A stretch of DNA of 64,000 nt. It comes from Bradyrhizobium guangzhouense (GTDB lineage Bacteria; Pseudomonadota; Alphaproteobacteria; Rhizobiales; Xanthobacteraceae). A model generated the notes under the pieces. It had not been told where the DNA came from. It saw only the letters and a program-made list of their open reading frames with translations, and searched no databases. The stretch's first letter is position 1; the number at the start of each line of letters is the position of its first letter. This document shows positions 57,271 to 64,000 of this stretch, piece by piece. The position numbers were made by a program, and so were the translations under genes. The DNA is taken from positions 1,302,001-1,366,000 of the forward strand of contig NZ_CP030053.1 in assembly GCF_004114955.1 (NCBI RefSeq), written 5' to 3'.

Positions 57271-58308
57271 ATGAAGACTCTTCGCCTCCTGACCGCGGTC
57301 AGCATCGCAGCGCTCATCGCCACCCCGACGGCCGTCTCGGCCCAGCAGAAAACGCTCTATGTCGCCGGCTATGGCGGCTCGTTCGAGAAGACCATCCGCG
57401 ACGAGGTGATCCCGACCTTCGAGAAGGAGAACAACGTCAAGGTCGAGTACGTCGCCGGCAACTCCACCGATACGCTGGCAAAACTCCAGGCGCAGAAGGG
57501 CAACCAGCAGATCGATGTCGCCATCGTCGACGATGGCCCGATGTACCAGGCGATCCAGCTCGGCTTCTGCGGCAAGCTCGACGGCCTGCCGGCTGCCGAT
57601 CTCTACGACACCGCGCGCTTCAAGGACGATCGCGCGGTCGCGATCGGCATCGTCGCGACCGGCCTCATGTACAACACCAAGGTGTTTGCCGAGAAAGGCT
57701 GGGCGCCGCCGACCTCGTGGAACGATCTGAAGGATACGAAATACGCAAAACAGCTCGTGATTCCGCCGATCAACAACACCTATGGCCTCGAAGCGCTGGT
57801 GATGCTGTCCAGGATGAACGGCGGCGGCGAGGCCAACGTCGATTCCGGCTTCAAGATCTTCAAGGACGAGATCAATCCGAACGTGCTGGCCTACGAGCCG
57901 TCGCCGGGCAAGATGACCGAGCTGTTCCAGTCCGGCCAGGCCGTGATCGCGGTGTGGGGCACCGGGCGCGTGAAGAGCTTTGCCAACACCGGCTTCCCCG
58001 TCGACTTCGTCTATCCGAAGGAAGGCGCGGCGACGCTGCTGACGACGGCGTGTCCGATCAACAAGCCCAACGCCTCGCCGCTGGCGTCCAGCTTCGTCAA
58101 GATGCTGCTCGATCCAAAAATCCAGCTCGTGATGCTGAAGGACTACGGCTACGGCCCGGTGCTGAAATCGCTGAAGGTGCCGTCCGAGCTCGGCAAGATG
58201 GCGCCGATCGGCGAGCGTGCCGCAAAACTCTATAATCCTGATTGGACCACCATCAACGAGAAGCGCGAGGAGTGGACCAAGCGCTGGAACCGCGAGGTCG
58301 AGCGCTGA
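57271..58308 (+). CDS. ABC transporter substrate-binding protein, spermidine/putrescine type
   Basis: A 345-residue periplasmic binding protein (PotD/family 8 type) with a signal peptide (1-24, ending TAVSA). TLYVAGYGGSFEKTIRDEVIPTFEKE is a typical start of the mature protein, and VIPPINNTYGLEAL and VIAVWGTGRVKSFAN are in the ligand cleft. I chose the start at 57271 (MKTLRLLTAV). It heads a plus-strand operon of ATPase, two permeases and a dehydrogenase. Ligands of this class include polyamines, opines and betaines. Confidence 0.9.
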   Translation: MKTLRLLTAVSIAALIATPTAVSAQQKTLYVAGYGGSFEKTIRDEVIPTFEKENNVKVEYVAGNSTDTLAKLQAQKGNQQIDVAIVDDGPMYQAIQLGFCGKLDGLPAADLYDTARFKDDRAVAIGIVATGLMYNTKVFAEKGWAPPTSWNDLKDTKYAKQLVIPPINNTYGLEALVMLSRMNGGGEANVDSGFKIFKDEINPNVLAYEPSPGKMTELFQSGQAVIAVWGTGRVKSFANTGFPVDFVYPKEGAATLLTTACPINKPNASPLASSFVKMLLDPKIQLVMLKDYGYGPVLKSLKVPSELGKMAPIGERAAKLYNPDWTTINEKREEWTKRWNREVER

Positions 58309-58335
58309 TCTGATCGTCCGCAGCGGAGAGAGCGC

Positions 58336-59376
58336 ATGGCCTATCTCGAGCTCGATCGGCTAGCAAAGCAGTTCGGCACGCAGACTGTGGTCGACGACTT
58401 CAGTCTGTCGGTGGGGAAGGGGGAGTTCATCTCCTTCCTCGGCCCCTCCGGCTGCGGCAAGACCACGACCTTGCAGATGATCGCGGGCTTCCTCGACCCC
58501 ACGCGCGGCGCGATTCGCCTGGAGGGCAAGGACCTGACTGCGATCCATCCGGCCAAGCGCGGGCTCGGCATCGTGTTCCAGAGCTACGCGCTGTTTCCGC
58601 ACATGACCGCGGCGGAGAACGTCGCGTTCGGCCTCGAGATGCGTGGCGTGCCGCGCAACGAACGGGCCGAGCGCGTGCGCGCCGCGCTCGCGATGGTCGG
58701 CCTCGCCGGTTATGAGGACCGCCACCCCCGCCGCATGTCCGGCGGCCAGCAGCAGCGCGTGGCCCTGGCGCGCGCGCTGGTGATCAAGCCGAGCGTGCTG
58801 CTGCTCGACGAGCCGCTGTCGAACCTCGACGCAAAGCTTCGCGAGGAAATGCAGATCGAGCTGCGCCAGATCCAGCGCACCATCGGCACCACCACCATCC
58901 TCGTCACTCACGACCAGAACGAGGCGATGTCGCTCTCCGGCCGCATCGTGGTGATGAGCCAGGGCAAGATCGAGCAGATCGGCACGCCGCAGGAAACCTA
59001 TGAGCGGCCGGCTTCGGCCTTCGTCTCGCAGTTTTTGGGCAAGACCAACGACTTCGCCGGGACGATCGATCGAACCGCAGCATCGGCACGGATCGTCGCT
59101 GGATCGTGGAGCGCGCCGGCGCCTGCTGGCCTTAATGGCGTAGTCACGGTGAGCATTCGCCCCGAGCGCATCGGCTTCGGTGACGCCGGGCTCGGCGCAA
59201 AGATCGTCACGCGCATCTTCCAGGGCAATCACTGGCTGTTCCAGTGCGACAGCGAATGCGGCCCGGCGATCGTGATCCGCCAGAATGACGGTCTCAGTCA
59301 ACCGGCTGAAGGCGAGGATGTGCGTCTCACTTGGCGTCCGGAAGACATGAGCGTGCGCACGAGGGCTGGCGCATGA
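58336..59376 (+). CDS. ABC transporter ATP-binding protein, PotA-like
   Basis: A 346-residue importer ATPase. Walker A is GPSGCGKTTTLQMIAG, signature [15 protein letters not shown], Walker B LLLDEPLSNLDAKLREEM and switch VTHDQNEAMSLS. A C-terminal TOBE domain (about 240-340) binds transport regulators or adds specificity. It lies 27 bases after the binding protein and overlaps the first permease by four bases. Confidence 0.93.
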   Translation: MAYLELDRLAKQFGTQTVVDDFSLSVGKGEFISFLGPSGCGKTTTLQMIAGFLDPTRGAIRLEGKDLTAIHPAKRGLGIVFQSYALFPHMTAAENVAFGLEMRGVPRNERAERVRAALAMVGLAGYEDRHPRRMSGGQQQRVALARALVIKPSVLLLDEPLSNLDAKLREEMQIELRQIQRTIGTTTILVTHDQNEAMSLSGRIVVMSQGKIEQIGTPQETYERPASAFVSQFLGKTNDFAGTIDRTAASARIVAGSWSAPAPAGLNGVVTVSIRPERIGFGDAGLGAKIVTRIFQGNHWLFQCDSECGPAIVIRQNDGLSQPAEGEDVRLTWRPEDMSVRTRAGA

Positions 59377-60248
59377 GTGCGGCCACCGAGGCGCGCAGCG
59401 CACGTGCGCCCTGGGCGCTGACCGCGCCCGCCTTGATGCTCTTCGTCGGCGTGCTGCTGATCCCGCTCGCCATGACCGTGATGCTGTCGTTCCATGATTG
59501 GGGCCAGTACAAGGGCATCGAGCCGGTCTTCATCCTGAAGAACTGGCGGGAGATCGCGACCGATCCCTACTACGCCGAAATGTTCTGGCGGACCTTTCGC
59601 ATCGGGATCCTGACCACGCTGCTCACCGCCGTCCTGGGCGCACCCGAGGCCTATATCCTCAACCGCATGAGCGGCCGCTGGAAGAGCTTCTTCCTGCTGG
59701 TCATTCTCGGCCCGCTGCTGATCTCCGTGGTGGCGCGCACGCTCGGCTGGGCACTGCTGTTCGGCGGCAACAACGGTCTCGTCAACAAGCTCTTGATGTC
59801 GCTTGGCGCAATCCATTCCCCCATTCCCTTCATGTTCACCGAAACAGGCATGGTGGTGGCGCTGGCGCATGTGATGATGCCGTTCATGGTGCTGTCGGTC
59901 TGGGCGGCTCTGCAGCGGCTCGATCCGCAGATCGAGAACGCGGCGATGTCGCTCGGCGCGGGACCTGTCACCATCATCCGACGCATCATCATGCCGCAGA
60001 TCATGCCTGGCGTGTTGTCGGGCGCGATCATCGTCTTTTCGCTCTCGGCCAGCGCTTTCGCGACGCCCGCGATCATCGGCGGCCGCAGGCTGAAGGTCGC
60101 AGCCACGCTCGCCTATGACGAGTTCCTCAACACGCTGAACTGGCCGCTCGGCGCGGCGGTCGCGACGCTCTTGCTGGCGGCGTTGGTGCTGATCGTCGTC
60201 GGCAGCAATGCCTTGATCGAACGCCGCTACGCCGAGGTGTTCCGATGA
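59373..60248 (+). CDS. ABC transporter permease, PotB-like
   Basis: A 291-residue inner-membrane permease. The EAA motif reads ENAAMSLGAGPVTIIRRIIMPQIMPG, and six helices start at about residue 15 (ALTAPALMLFVGVLLIPLAM). It overlaps the ATPase (ATGA) and the second permease. It pairs with the PotC-like protein. Confidence 0.92.
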   Translation: MSAATEARSARAPWALTAPALMLFVGVLLIPLAMTVMLSFHDWGQYKGIEPVFILKNWREIATDPYYAEMFWRTFRIGILTTLLTAVLGAPEAYILNRMSGRWKSFFLLVILGPLLISVVARTLGWALLFGGNNGLVNKLLMSLGAIHSPIPFMFTETGMVVALAHVMMPFMVLSVWAALQRLDPQIENAAMSLGAGPVTIIRRIIMPQIMPGVLSGAIIVFSLSASAFATPAIIGGRRLKVAATLAYDEFLNTLNWPLGAAVATLLLAALVLIVVGSNALIERRYAEVFR

Positions 60249-61051
60249 GACGGAACGGCCCGCTTGCGCTGATCTTCCACGGCATCTTCGTCATCGTCAT
60301 GGTGGCGCCGATCCTGGTGGTCTGCCTCGTCGCCTTCACGCCCGAGGGCTTTCTGTCGCTTCCGACCAATGGATTCTCGCTGCGCTGGTTCAGGGCGATC
60401 GGGCAATATCCGGAATTCATCCATGCCTTCTGGGTCAGCCTTGGTCTCGGCGCACTGTCATCCTTCGTCGCGCTGCTGTTCGCCGTGCCCGCAGCACTGG
60501 CAATCGCACGCTATCGCTTCCGCGGCCGCGATGCGCTGGCGGCACTGTTCCTGTCGCCGCTGATGATCCCGCATGTGGTGCTCGGCATCGCCTTCCTGCG
60601 TTTCTTCACATCCGTTGGCTTCGGTGGCAGCTTCACCGCGCTGATCATCGCCCATGTCATCATCGTGTTTCCGTTTGCGCTGCGCCTGACGCTGGCAGCG
60701 GCGACCGGCATGGACCGCACGGTCGAGATGGCCGCAGTCTCGCTCGGCGCCGGCGGCTGGACGTTGTTCCGCCGCGTGACCTTGCCGCTGATCATGCCCG
60801 GCGTCATCAGCGGCTGGGCGCTCGCCTTCATTCAGTCCTTTGACGATCTGACGATGACCGTCTTCCTCGCCGCGCCCGGCACCGAGACGTTGCCCGTGCG
60901 CATGTTCCTTTATATCCAGGACAACATCGATCCGCTGGTGACCTCGGTCTCGGCCTGCGTGATCGCTGTGACCATGACCGCCCTCATTCTGCTCGACCGT
61001 TTCTACGGGCTCGACCGCGTGCTCGCCGGCAAGGGCGATCCGGGACGATAG
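60245..61051 (+). CDS. ABC transporter permease, PotC-like
   Basis: A 268-residue permease partner with motif EMAAVSLGAGGWTLFRRVTLPLIMPG and the C-terminal helix VTSVSACVIAVTMTALIL. It completes a transporter of binding protein, ATPase and two permeases, and precedes a flavoprotein by eight bases. Confidence 0.92.
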   Translation: MRRNGPLALIFHGIFVIVMVAPILVVCLVAFTPEGFLSLPTNGFSLRWFRAIGQYPEFIHAFWVSLGLGALSSFVALLFAVPAALAIARYRFRGRDALAALFLSPLMIPHVVLGIAFLRFFTSVGFGGSFTALIIAHVIIVFPFALRLTLAAATGMDRTVEMAAVSLGAGGWTLFRRVTLPLIMPGVISGWALAFIQSFDDLTMTVFLAAPGTETLPVRMFLYIQDNIDPLVTSVSACVIAVTMTALILLDRFYGLDRVLAGKGDPGR

Positions 61052-61059
61052 GAGAACCC

Positions 61060-62196
61060 ATGCGAACTGAATACGACGTCGCCGTCGTCGGCGGCGGATT
61101 GCTCGGCTCCGCCATCGCCTGGGGCCTCGGCCGGCTCGGCAAGAGCGTGGCCGTGCTCGACGAAGGCGACATCACCAAGCGCGCCTCGCGCGCCAACTTT
61201 GCGCTGGTCTGGGTGCAGAGCAAGGGCCTCGGCATGCCCGCTTACACGGTCTGGACCGTGCAGGCCTCGCAAGCCTGGGGCCGGCTGGCGTCCGAACTGA
61301 AGCAGCAGACCGGTCTCGACGTCGCGCTCCAGCAAAATGGCGGCTTCCATCTCACGCTCGGCGAGGACGAATTCGGCCAGCGCACGGAGCTCGTCACGCG
61401 CATGCATAACCAGGCCGGCGCCGCCGATTACAAGATGGAGATGCTCTCGGCGTCGGACGTCAAGAAGTCGCTGCCGCTGATCGGCCCTGAGGTTTCCGGC
61501 GGCAGCTATTGTCCGCTCGATGGTCACGTCAATTCGCTGCGCACGTTCCGCGCCTTTCACACCGGCTTCAAGGCATTCGGCATCGATTATTTCCCGGAGC
61601 GTCCGGTCTCTGCCATCAGCAGGAGCGGCGGCGAATTCTGCCTGACCACGCCGAAAGGCGAGCTACGCGCCGCCAAAATCGTGCTCGCCGCGGGCAACGC
61701 CAACCAGATGCTGGCGCCGATGGTAGGCCTCCACGCGCCAATGGGGCCGACGCGCGGCCAGGTCGTGGTGACCGAGCGCACCATGCCGTTCCTGCCGCAT
61801 CCCCTCACCACGATCCGCCAGACCGACGAAGGCACGGTGATGATCGGCGACAGCAAGGAAGACGAGCTGGATGATCGTACGCTGAAGCCGTCGATCAGCG
61901 GCGTGATGGCCGATCGCGCGCAGCGCATGTTCCCGCATTTGTCGCGGCTCAACGTTGTCAGGAGCTGGTCCGGCATCCGTGTCATGCCGCAGGACGGCTT
62001 TCCGATTTACGATCAGTCGGAGACCCATCCCGGCGCCTTCGTCGCCTGCTGCCATTCCGGCGTGACGCTCGCCTCCAACCATGCCTTCGAGATCGCGCGC
62101 ATGGTGGCGCAGGGCGCGCTCGAGCCTGAGCTGGTCGGCGCGTTTTCCGCGAGCCGTTTTGGCGGTGCGGGCGCGGCAAACAACAGCGGCTATTAG
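61060..62196 (+). CDS. FAD-dependent amino-acid/opine dehydrogenase, DAO subunit
   Basis: A 378-residue flavoprotein of the DAO family. The dinucleotide fold is DVAVVGGGLLGSAIAWGLGRLG, and the C-terminal FAD loop is WSGIRVMPQDGFPIYD. With the next two genes it matches the three-subunit D-hydroxyproline dehydrogenase and opine oxidase plan: catalytic DAO, small 2Fe-2S protein, and NAD/FAD protein. It oxidises an imino or amino acid. Gene order matches transport then oxidation of the same substrate. Confidence 0.88.
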   Translation: MRTEYDVAVVGGGLLGSAIAWGLGRLGKSVAVLDEGDITKRASRANFALVWVQSKGLGMPAYTVWTVQASQAWGRLASELKQQTGLDVALQQNGGFHLTLGEDEFGQRTELVTRMHNQAGAADYKMEMLSASDVKKSLPLIGPEVSGGSYCPLDGHVNSLRTFRAFHTGFKAFGIDYFPERPVSAISRSGGEFCLTTPKGELRAAKIVLAAGNANQMLAPMVGLHAPMGPTRGQVVVTERTMPFLPHPLTTIRQTDEGTVMIGDSKEDELDDRTLKPSISGVMADRAQRMFPHLSRLNVVRSWSGIRVMPQDGFPIYDQSETHPGAFVACCHSGVTLASNHAFEIARMVAQGALEPELVGAFSASRFGGAGAANNSGY

Positions 62197-62224
62197 AAAT
62201 TCTGGGGGGAGCCACGAGGCATCC

Positions 62225-62521
62225 ATGTTTAGACGATCCGAACAGGACAAACGTCCGCAAGTGCAGATCTTCGTCGACGGCGTCGCCGTCGCGGCGCGCC
62301 AGGGCGACACCGTCTCTGCCGCATTGCTGGCCTCCGGCCAAGATGCAAGGCGCTCTACAGCAGTGAGCGGTGCGCCGCGTTTGCCCTATTGCATGATGGG
62401 CGTGTGCTTCGACTGCCTCGTCACCATCGACGGCGTCGGCAATCGCCAGGGCTGCCTCGTTCCCGTCGCCGAGGGTATGCAGGTCGAGATCCAGAAGGGC
62501 AAGCGGGAGATCGGACGATGA
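62225..62521 (+). CDS. Small 2Fe-2S subunit (LhpF/HcnA-like)
   Basis: A 98-residue iron-sulfur protein. Four cysteines in PYCMMGVCFDCLVTIDGVG and QGCLVPV form the expected 2Fe-2S site of the C-x4-C-x2-C type. It would carry electrons between the two flavoprotein subunits. The start at 62225 is preceded by GGGGGGAGC and it overlaps the next gene by four bases. Confidence 0.9.
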   Translation: MFRRSEQDKRPQVQIFVDGVAVAARQGDTVSAALLASGQDARRSTAVSGAPRLPYCMMGVCFDCLVTIDGVGNRQGCLVPVAEGMQVEIQKGKREIGR

Positions 62522-63936
62522 GTGTGGCTCCCAAGCGCGAAGACTACGACGTCGTGGTGATCGGTGCAGGGCCCGCGGGCCTCGCGGCCGCTGCGACCTC
62601 TGCCGAAGCCGGCCTATCGACGCTGCTGCTCGACGAGAATATCGGTCCGGGCGGGCAGGTGTTCCGCGCTATTTCGTCCACGCCGGTGATCGATCGCAGC
62701 CAGCTCGGCGCGGACTATTGGGTCGGTGCCGATCTCGTGCAGTCGCTCCGTGCGAGCAGTGCCGAAGTCATTCATCGTGCGACGGTGTGGAGCCTCGACC
62801 GCAATCTCGACATCGCCGTCTCGATCGGCGGTGCCTCCGCCTTCGTCAAAGCCAAGCGCGTGATCCTTGCGACCGGCGCGCTGGAGCGCCCGTTCCCGAT
62901 TCCCGGCTGGACGCTGCCGGGCGTGATGACCGCGGGTGCCGCGCAGACCATGCTGAAGTCCTCGGCGCTGGTGCCGGACGGCCGCACCGTGATCGCAGGG
63001 CAGGGGCCGCTGCTCTGGCTGCTCGCCGCACAGATCCTGCGCCTCGGCGGCCGCATCGATCGCATCCTCGATACCACCGAGCGCGGCAATTATTTCGCCG
63101 CGCTGCCTCATGCCTTCGCTTTCCTGACATCGCCCTATTTCGCCAAGGGCCTGTCGATGATGCGCGAGGTGAAGGCCAAGGTGCAGGTTGTCTCCGGTGT
63201 TACCGAGCTTTCTGCATCCGGCGACGGCCAGCTTGCGAGCGTGAGCTATGTCGCGGGTGGAAGGCGCGAGACCATTCCTGCGGATTTGCTGCTGCTGCAT
63301 CAGGGCGTCGTGCCCAACGTCAATTTGGCGATGGCAGCCGGCATCGAGCATCGCTGGGATGATCTGCAATTGTGCTGGTCGCCCGTGCTGGATGCGAACG
63401 GTCGTTCATCGGTCGCGGGCATCGCGATCGCCGGCGATGGTGCCGGTATCGGCGGCGCGAATGCCGCGGTGGTGCGTGGCCGCATCGCGGCCCGTGCGGC
63501 GGTGGAAGCACTGGCGCCCGCGGTTGCGGCAAAGCTGCCCGCGATGGCAATGCTCCGCGCCGATCTCGCCAAGGCCGAACGCGGCCGCGTCTTCCTCGAC
63601 ACGCTGTTCCGCCCCGCGCCGCAATTCCGCATTCCCTCTGGCGATACCATCGTTTGTCGCTGCGAGGAGGTCACCGCCAAGGACGTGCTCGACTCCGTCG
63701 CGATCGGCGCGACCGGGCCGAACCAGCTCAAGGCCTATCGCCGCACCGGCATGGGTCCGTGCCAAGGCCGGCTCTGCGGCCTTACCGTCACCGAGCTGAT
63801 GGCGCAGGCGCGCGGTAAGACCCCGCAGGAGATCGGCTACTACCGGCTGCGTGCACCGGTGAAGCCGATCACCCTCGCCGAGCTCGCCGCCGTCCCGAAA
63901 ACGGAAGACGACGTCAAGGCCGTGGTGCGCGGATGA
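62518..63936 (+). CDS. NAD(P)/FAD-dependent oxidoreductase, LhpE/HcnB/OoxA-like subunit
   Basis: A 472-residue disulphide-reductase-like flavoprotein. The FAD loop is DVVVIGAGPAGLAAAATSAEAG, with LILDENIGPGGQ-like LLLDENIGPGGQV. A C-terminal cysteine-rich cluster (CRCEEVTAKDV and PCQGRLCG) resembles the BFD-type 2Fe-2S domain of the opine/hydroxyproline dehydrogenases. It overlaps the small subunit (ATGA) and the following DAO gene. Confidence 0.9.
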   Translation: MSVAPKREDYDVVVIGAGPAGLAAAATSAEAGLSTLLLDENIGPGGQVFRAISSTPVIDRSQLGADYWVGADLVQSLRASSAEVIHRATVWSLDRNLDIAVSIGGASAFVKAKRVILATGALERPFPIPGWTLPGVMTAGAAQTMLKSSALVPDGRTVIAGQGPLLWLLAAQILRLGGRIDRILDTTERGNYFAALPHAFAFLTSPYFAKGLSMMREVKAKVQVVSGVTELSASGDGQLASVSYVAGGRRETIPADLLLLHQGVVPNVNLAMAAGIEHRWDDLQLCWSPVLDANGRSSVAGIAIAGDGAGIGGANAAVVRGRIAARAAVEALAPAVAAKLPAMAMLRADLAKAERGRVFLDTLFRPAPQFRIPSGDTIVCRCEEVTAKDVLDSVAIGATGPNQLKAYRRTGMGPCQGRLCGLTVTELMAQARGKTPQEIGYYRLRAPVKPITLAELAAVPKTEDDVKAVVRG

Positions 63937-64000
63937 CTGCGAATGTGGATGCGATCGTCATCGGCGGCGGCATCCACGGATGCTCGACGGCGCTCCATCT
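63933..64000 (+). CDS. Second DAO-family flavoprotein, cut by window end
   Basis: Only 22 residues are in the window: MTANVDAIVIGGGIHGCSTA and onwards, a DAO-type FAD-binding start. It begins four bases inside the preceding gene, so it is cotranscribed. A second DAO protein in the same operon suggests an alternative catalytic subunit or another reaction on the same pathway. Confidence 0.8.
   Translation, partial: MTANVDAIVIGGGIHGCSTALH

Overview
The window looks like a chromosomal segment of an alphaproteobacterium of the Bradyrhizobium / Rhodopseudomonas group (Nitrobacteraceae). The evidence is very high GC, GC-rich third codon positions, many GTG and TTG starts, tight ATGA gene overlaps, an RcdA-type DUF1465 gene, a DUF4164-zapA pair followed by 6S RNA, and several families of imperfect palindromic repeats between genes. 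There is no phage, transposase, integrase, CRISPR array, tRNA or rRNA. Most of the window is ordinary core chromosome. The final 17 kb is a catabolic region.

1-13.5 kb: a small DUF7662-like protein, a membrane-anchored PAS-GGDEF-EAL protein with a degenerate GGDEF site, a quinone oxidoreductase, DUF1192, a candidate small RNA with anti-Shine-Dalgarno loops, an RcdA-type protein, rpmE, an ABCB-type exporter, a GNAT enzyme, a MotA/MotB-like proton-channel pair, and a DUF1295 + cyclopropane-synthase-like pair acting on lipids. 13.5-24.3 kb: a HigB/HigA toxin-antitoxin pair, an AcrAB-like RND pump, an orphan AAA ATPase, suhB, a Sel1-repeat protein, a thiE-like gene and class I aldolase. 24.5-31 kb: class II aldolase, pgk, gap and tkt on the minus strand, forming a central-carbon / Calvin-cycle block. 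Divergent from tkt lies DUF4164-zapA, then 6S RNA, DUF2695, 5-formyl-THF cyclo-ligase and a YmdB-type phosphodiesterase.

33.7-46.5 kb: a periplasmic molybdenum hydroxylase of the isoquinoline oxidoreductase type (2Fe-2S subunit, Tat-exported large subunit, triheme cytochrome c), then two soluble chemoreceptor-like proteins with an unusual domain order. Next come yebC, ruvCAB, a Tat-exported phosphoesterase and ybgC.

47-64 kb: an amide/ureide and amino-acid catabolic region. A LysR regulator faces an N-carbamoyl-D-amino-acid hydrolase, followed by an amino-acid ABC transporter with two binding proteins, a NodB/PuuE-fold hydrolase, a hydantoin-racemase-like enzyme and an ATZ/TRZ-type amidohydrolase. 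A second LysR faces a PotD/A/B/C-like transporter joined to a three-subunit flavoprotein dehydrogenase resembling D-hydroxyproline/opine dehydrogenases, plus a further DAO gene cut by the window edge. The first half could import a cyclic ureide or imide, open it, racemise it and decarbamoylate it. The second half could import an amine or imino acid and oxidise it. No classical hydantoinase is present, so the NodB-fold protein is the best candidate ring opener; this is inference.
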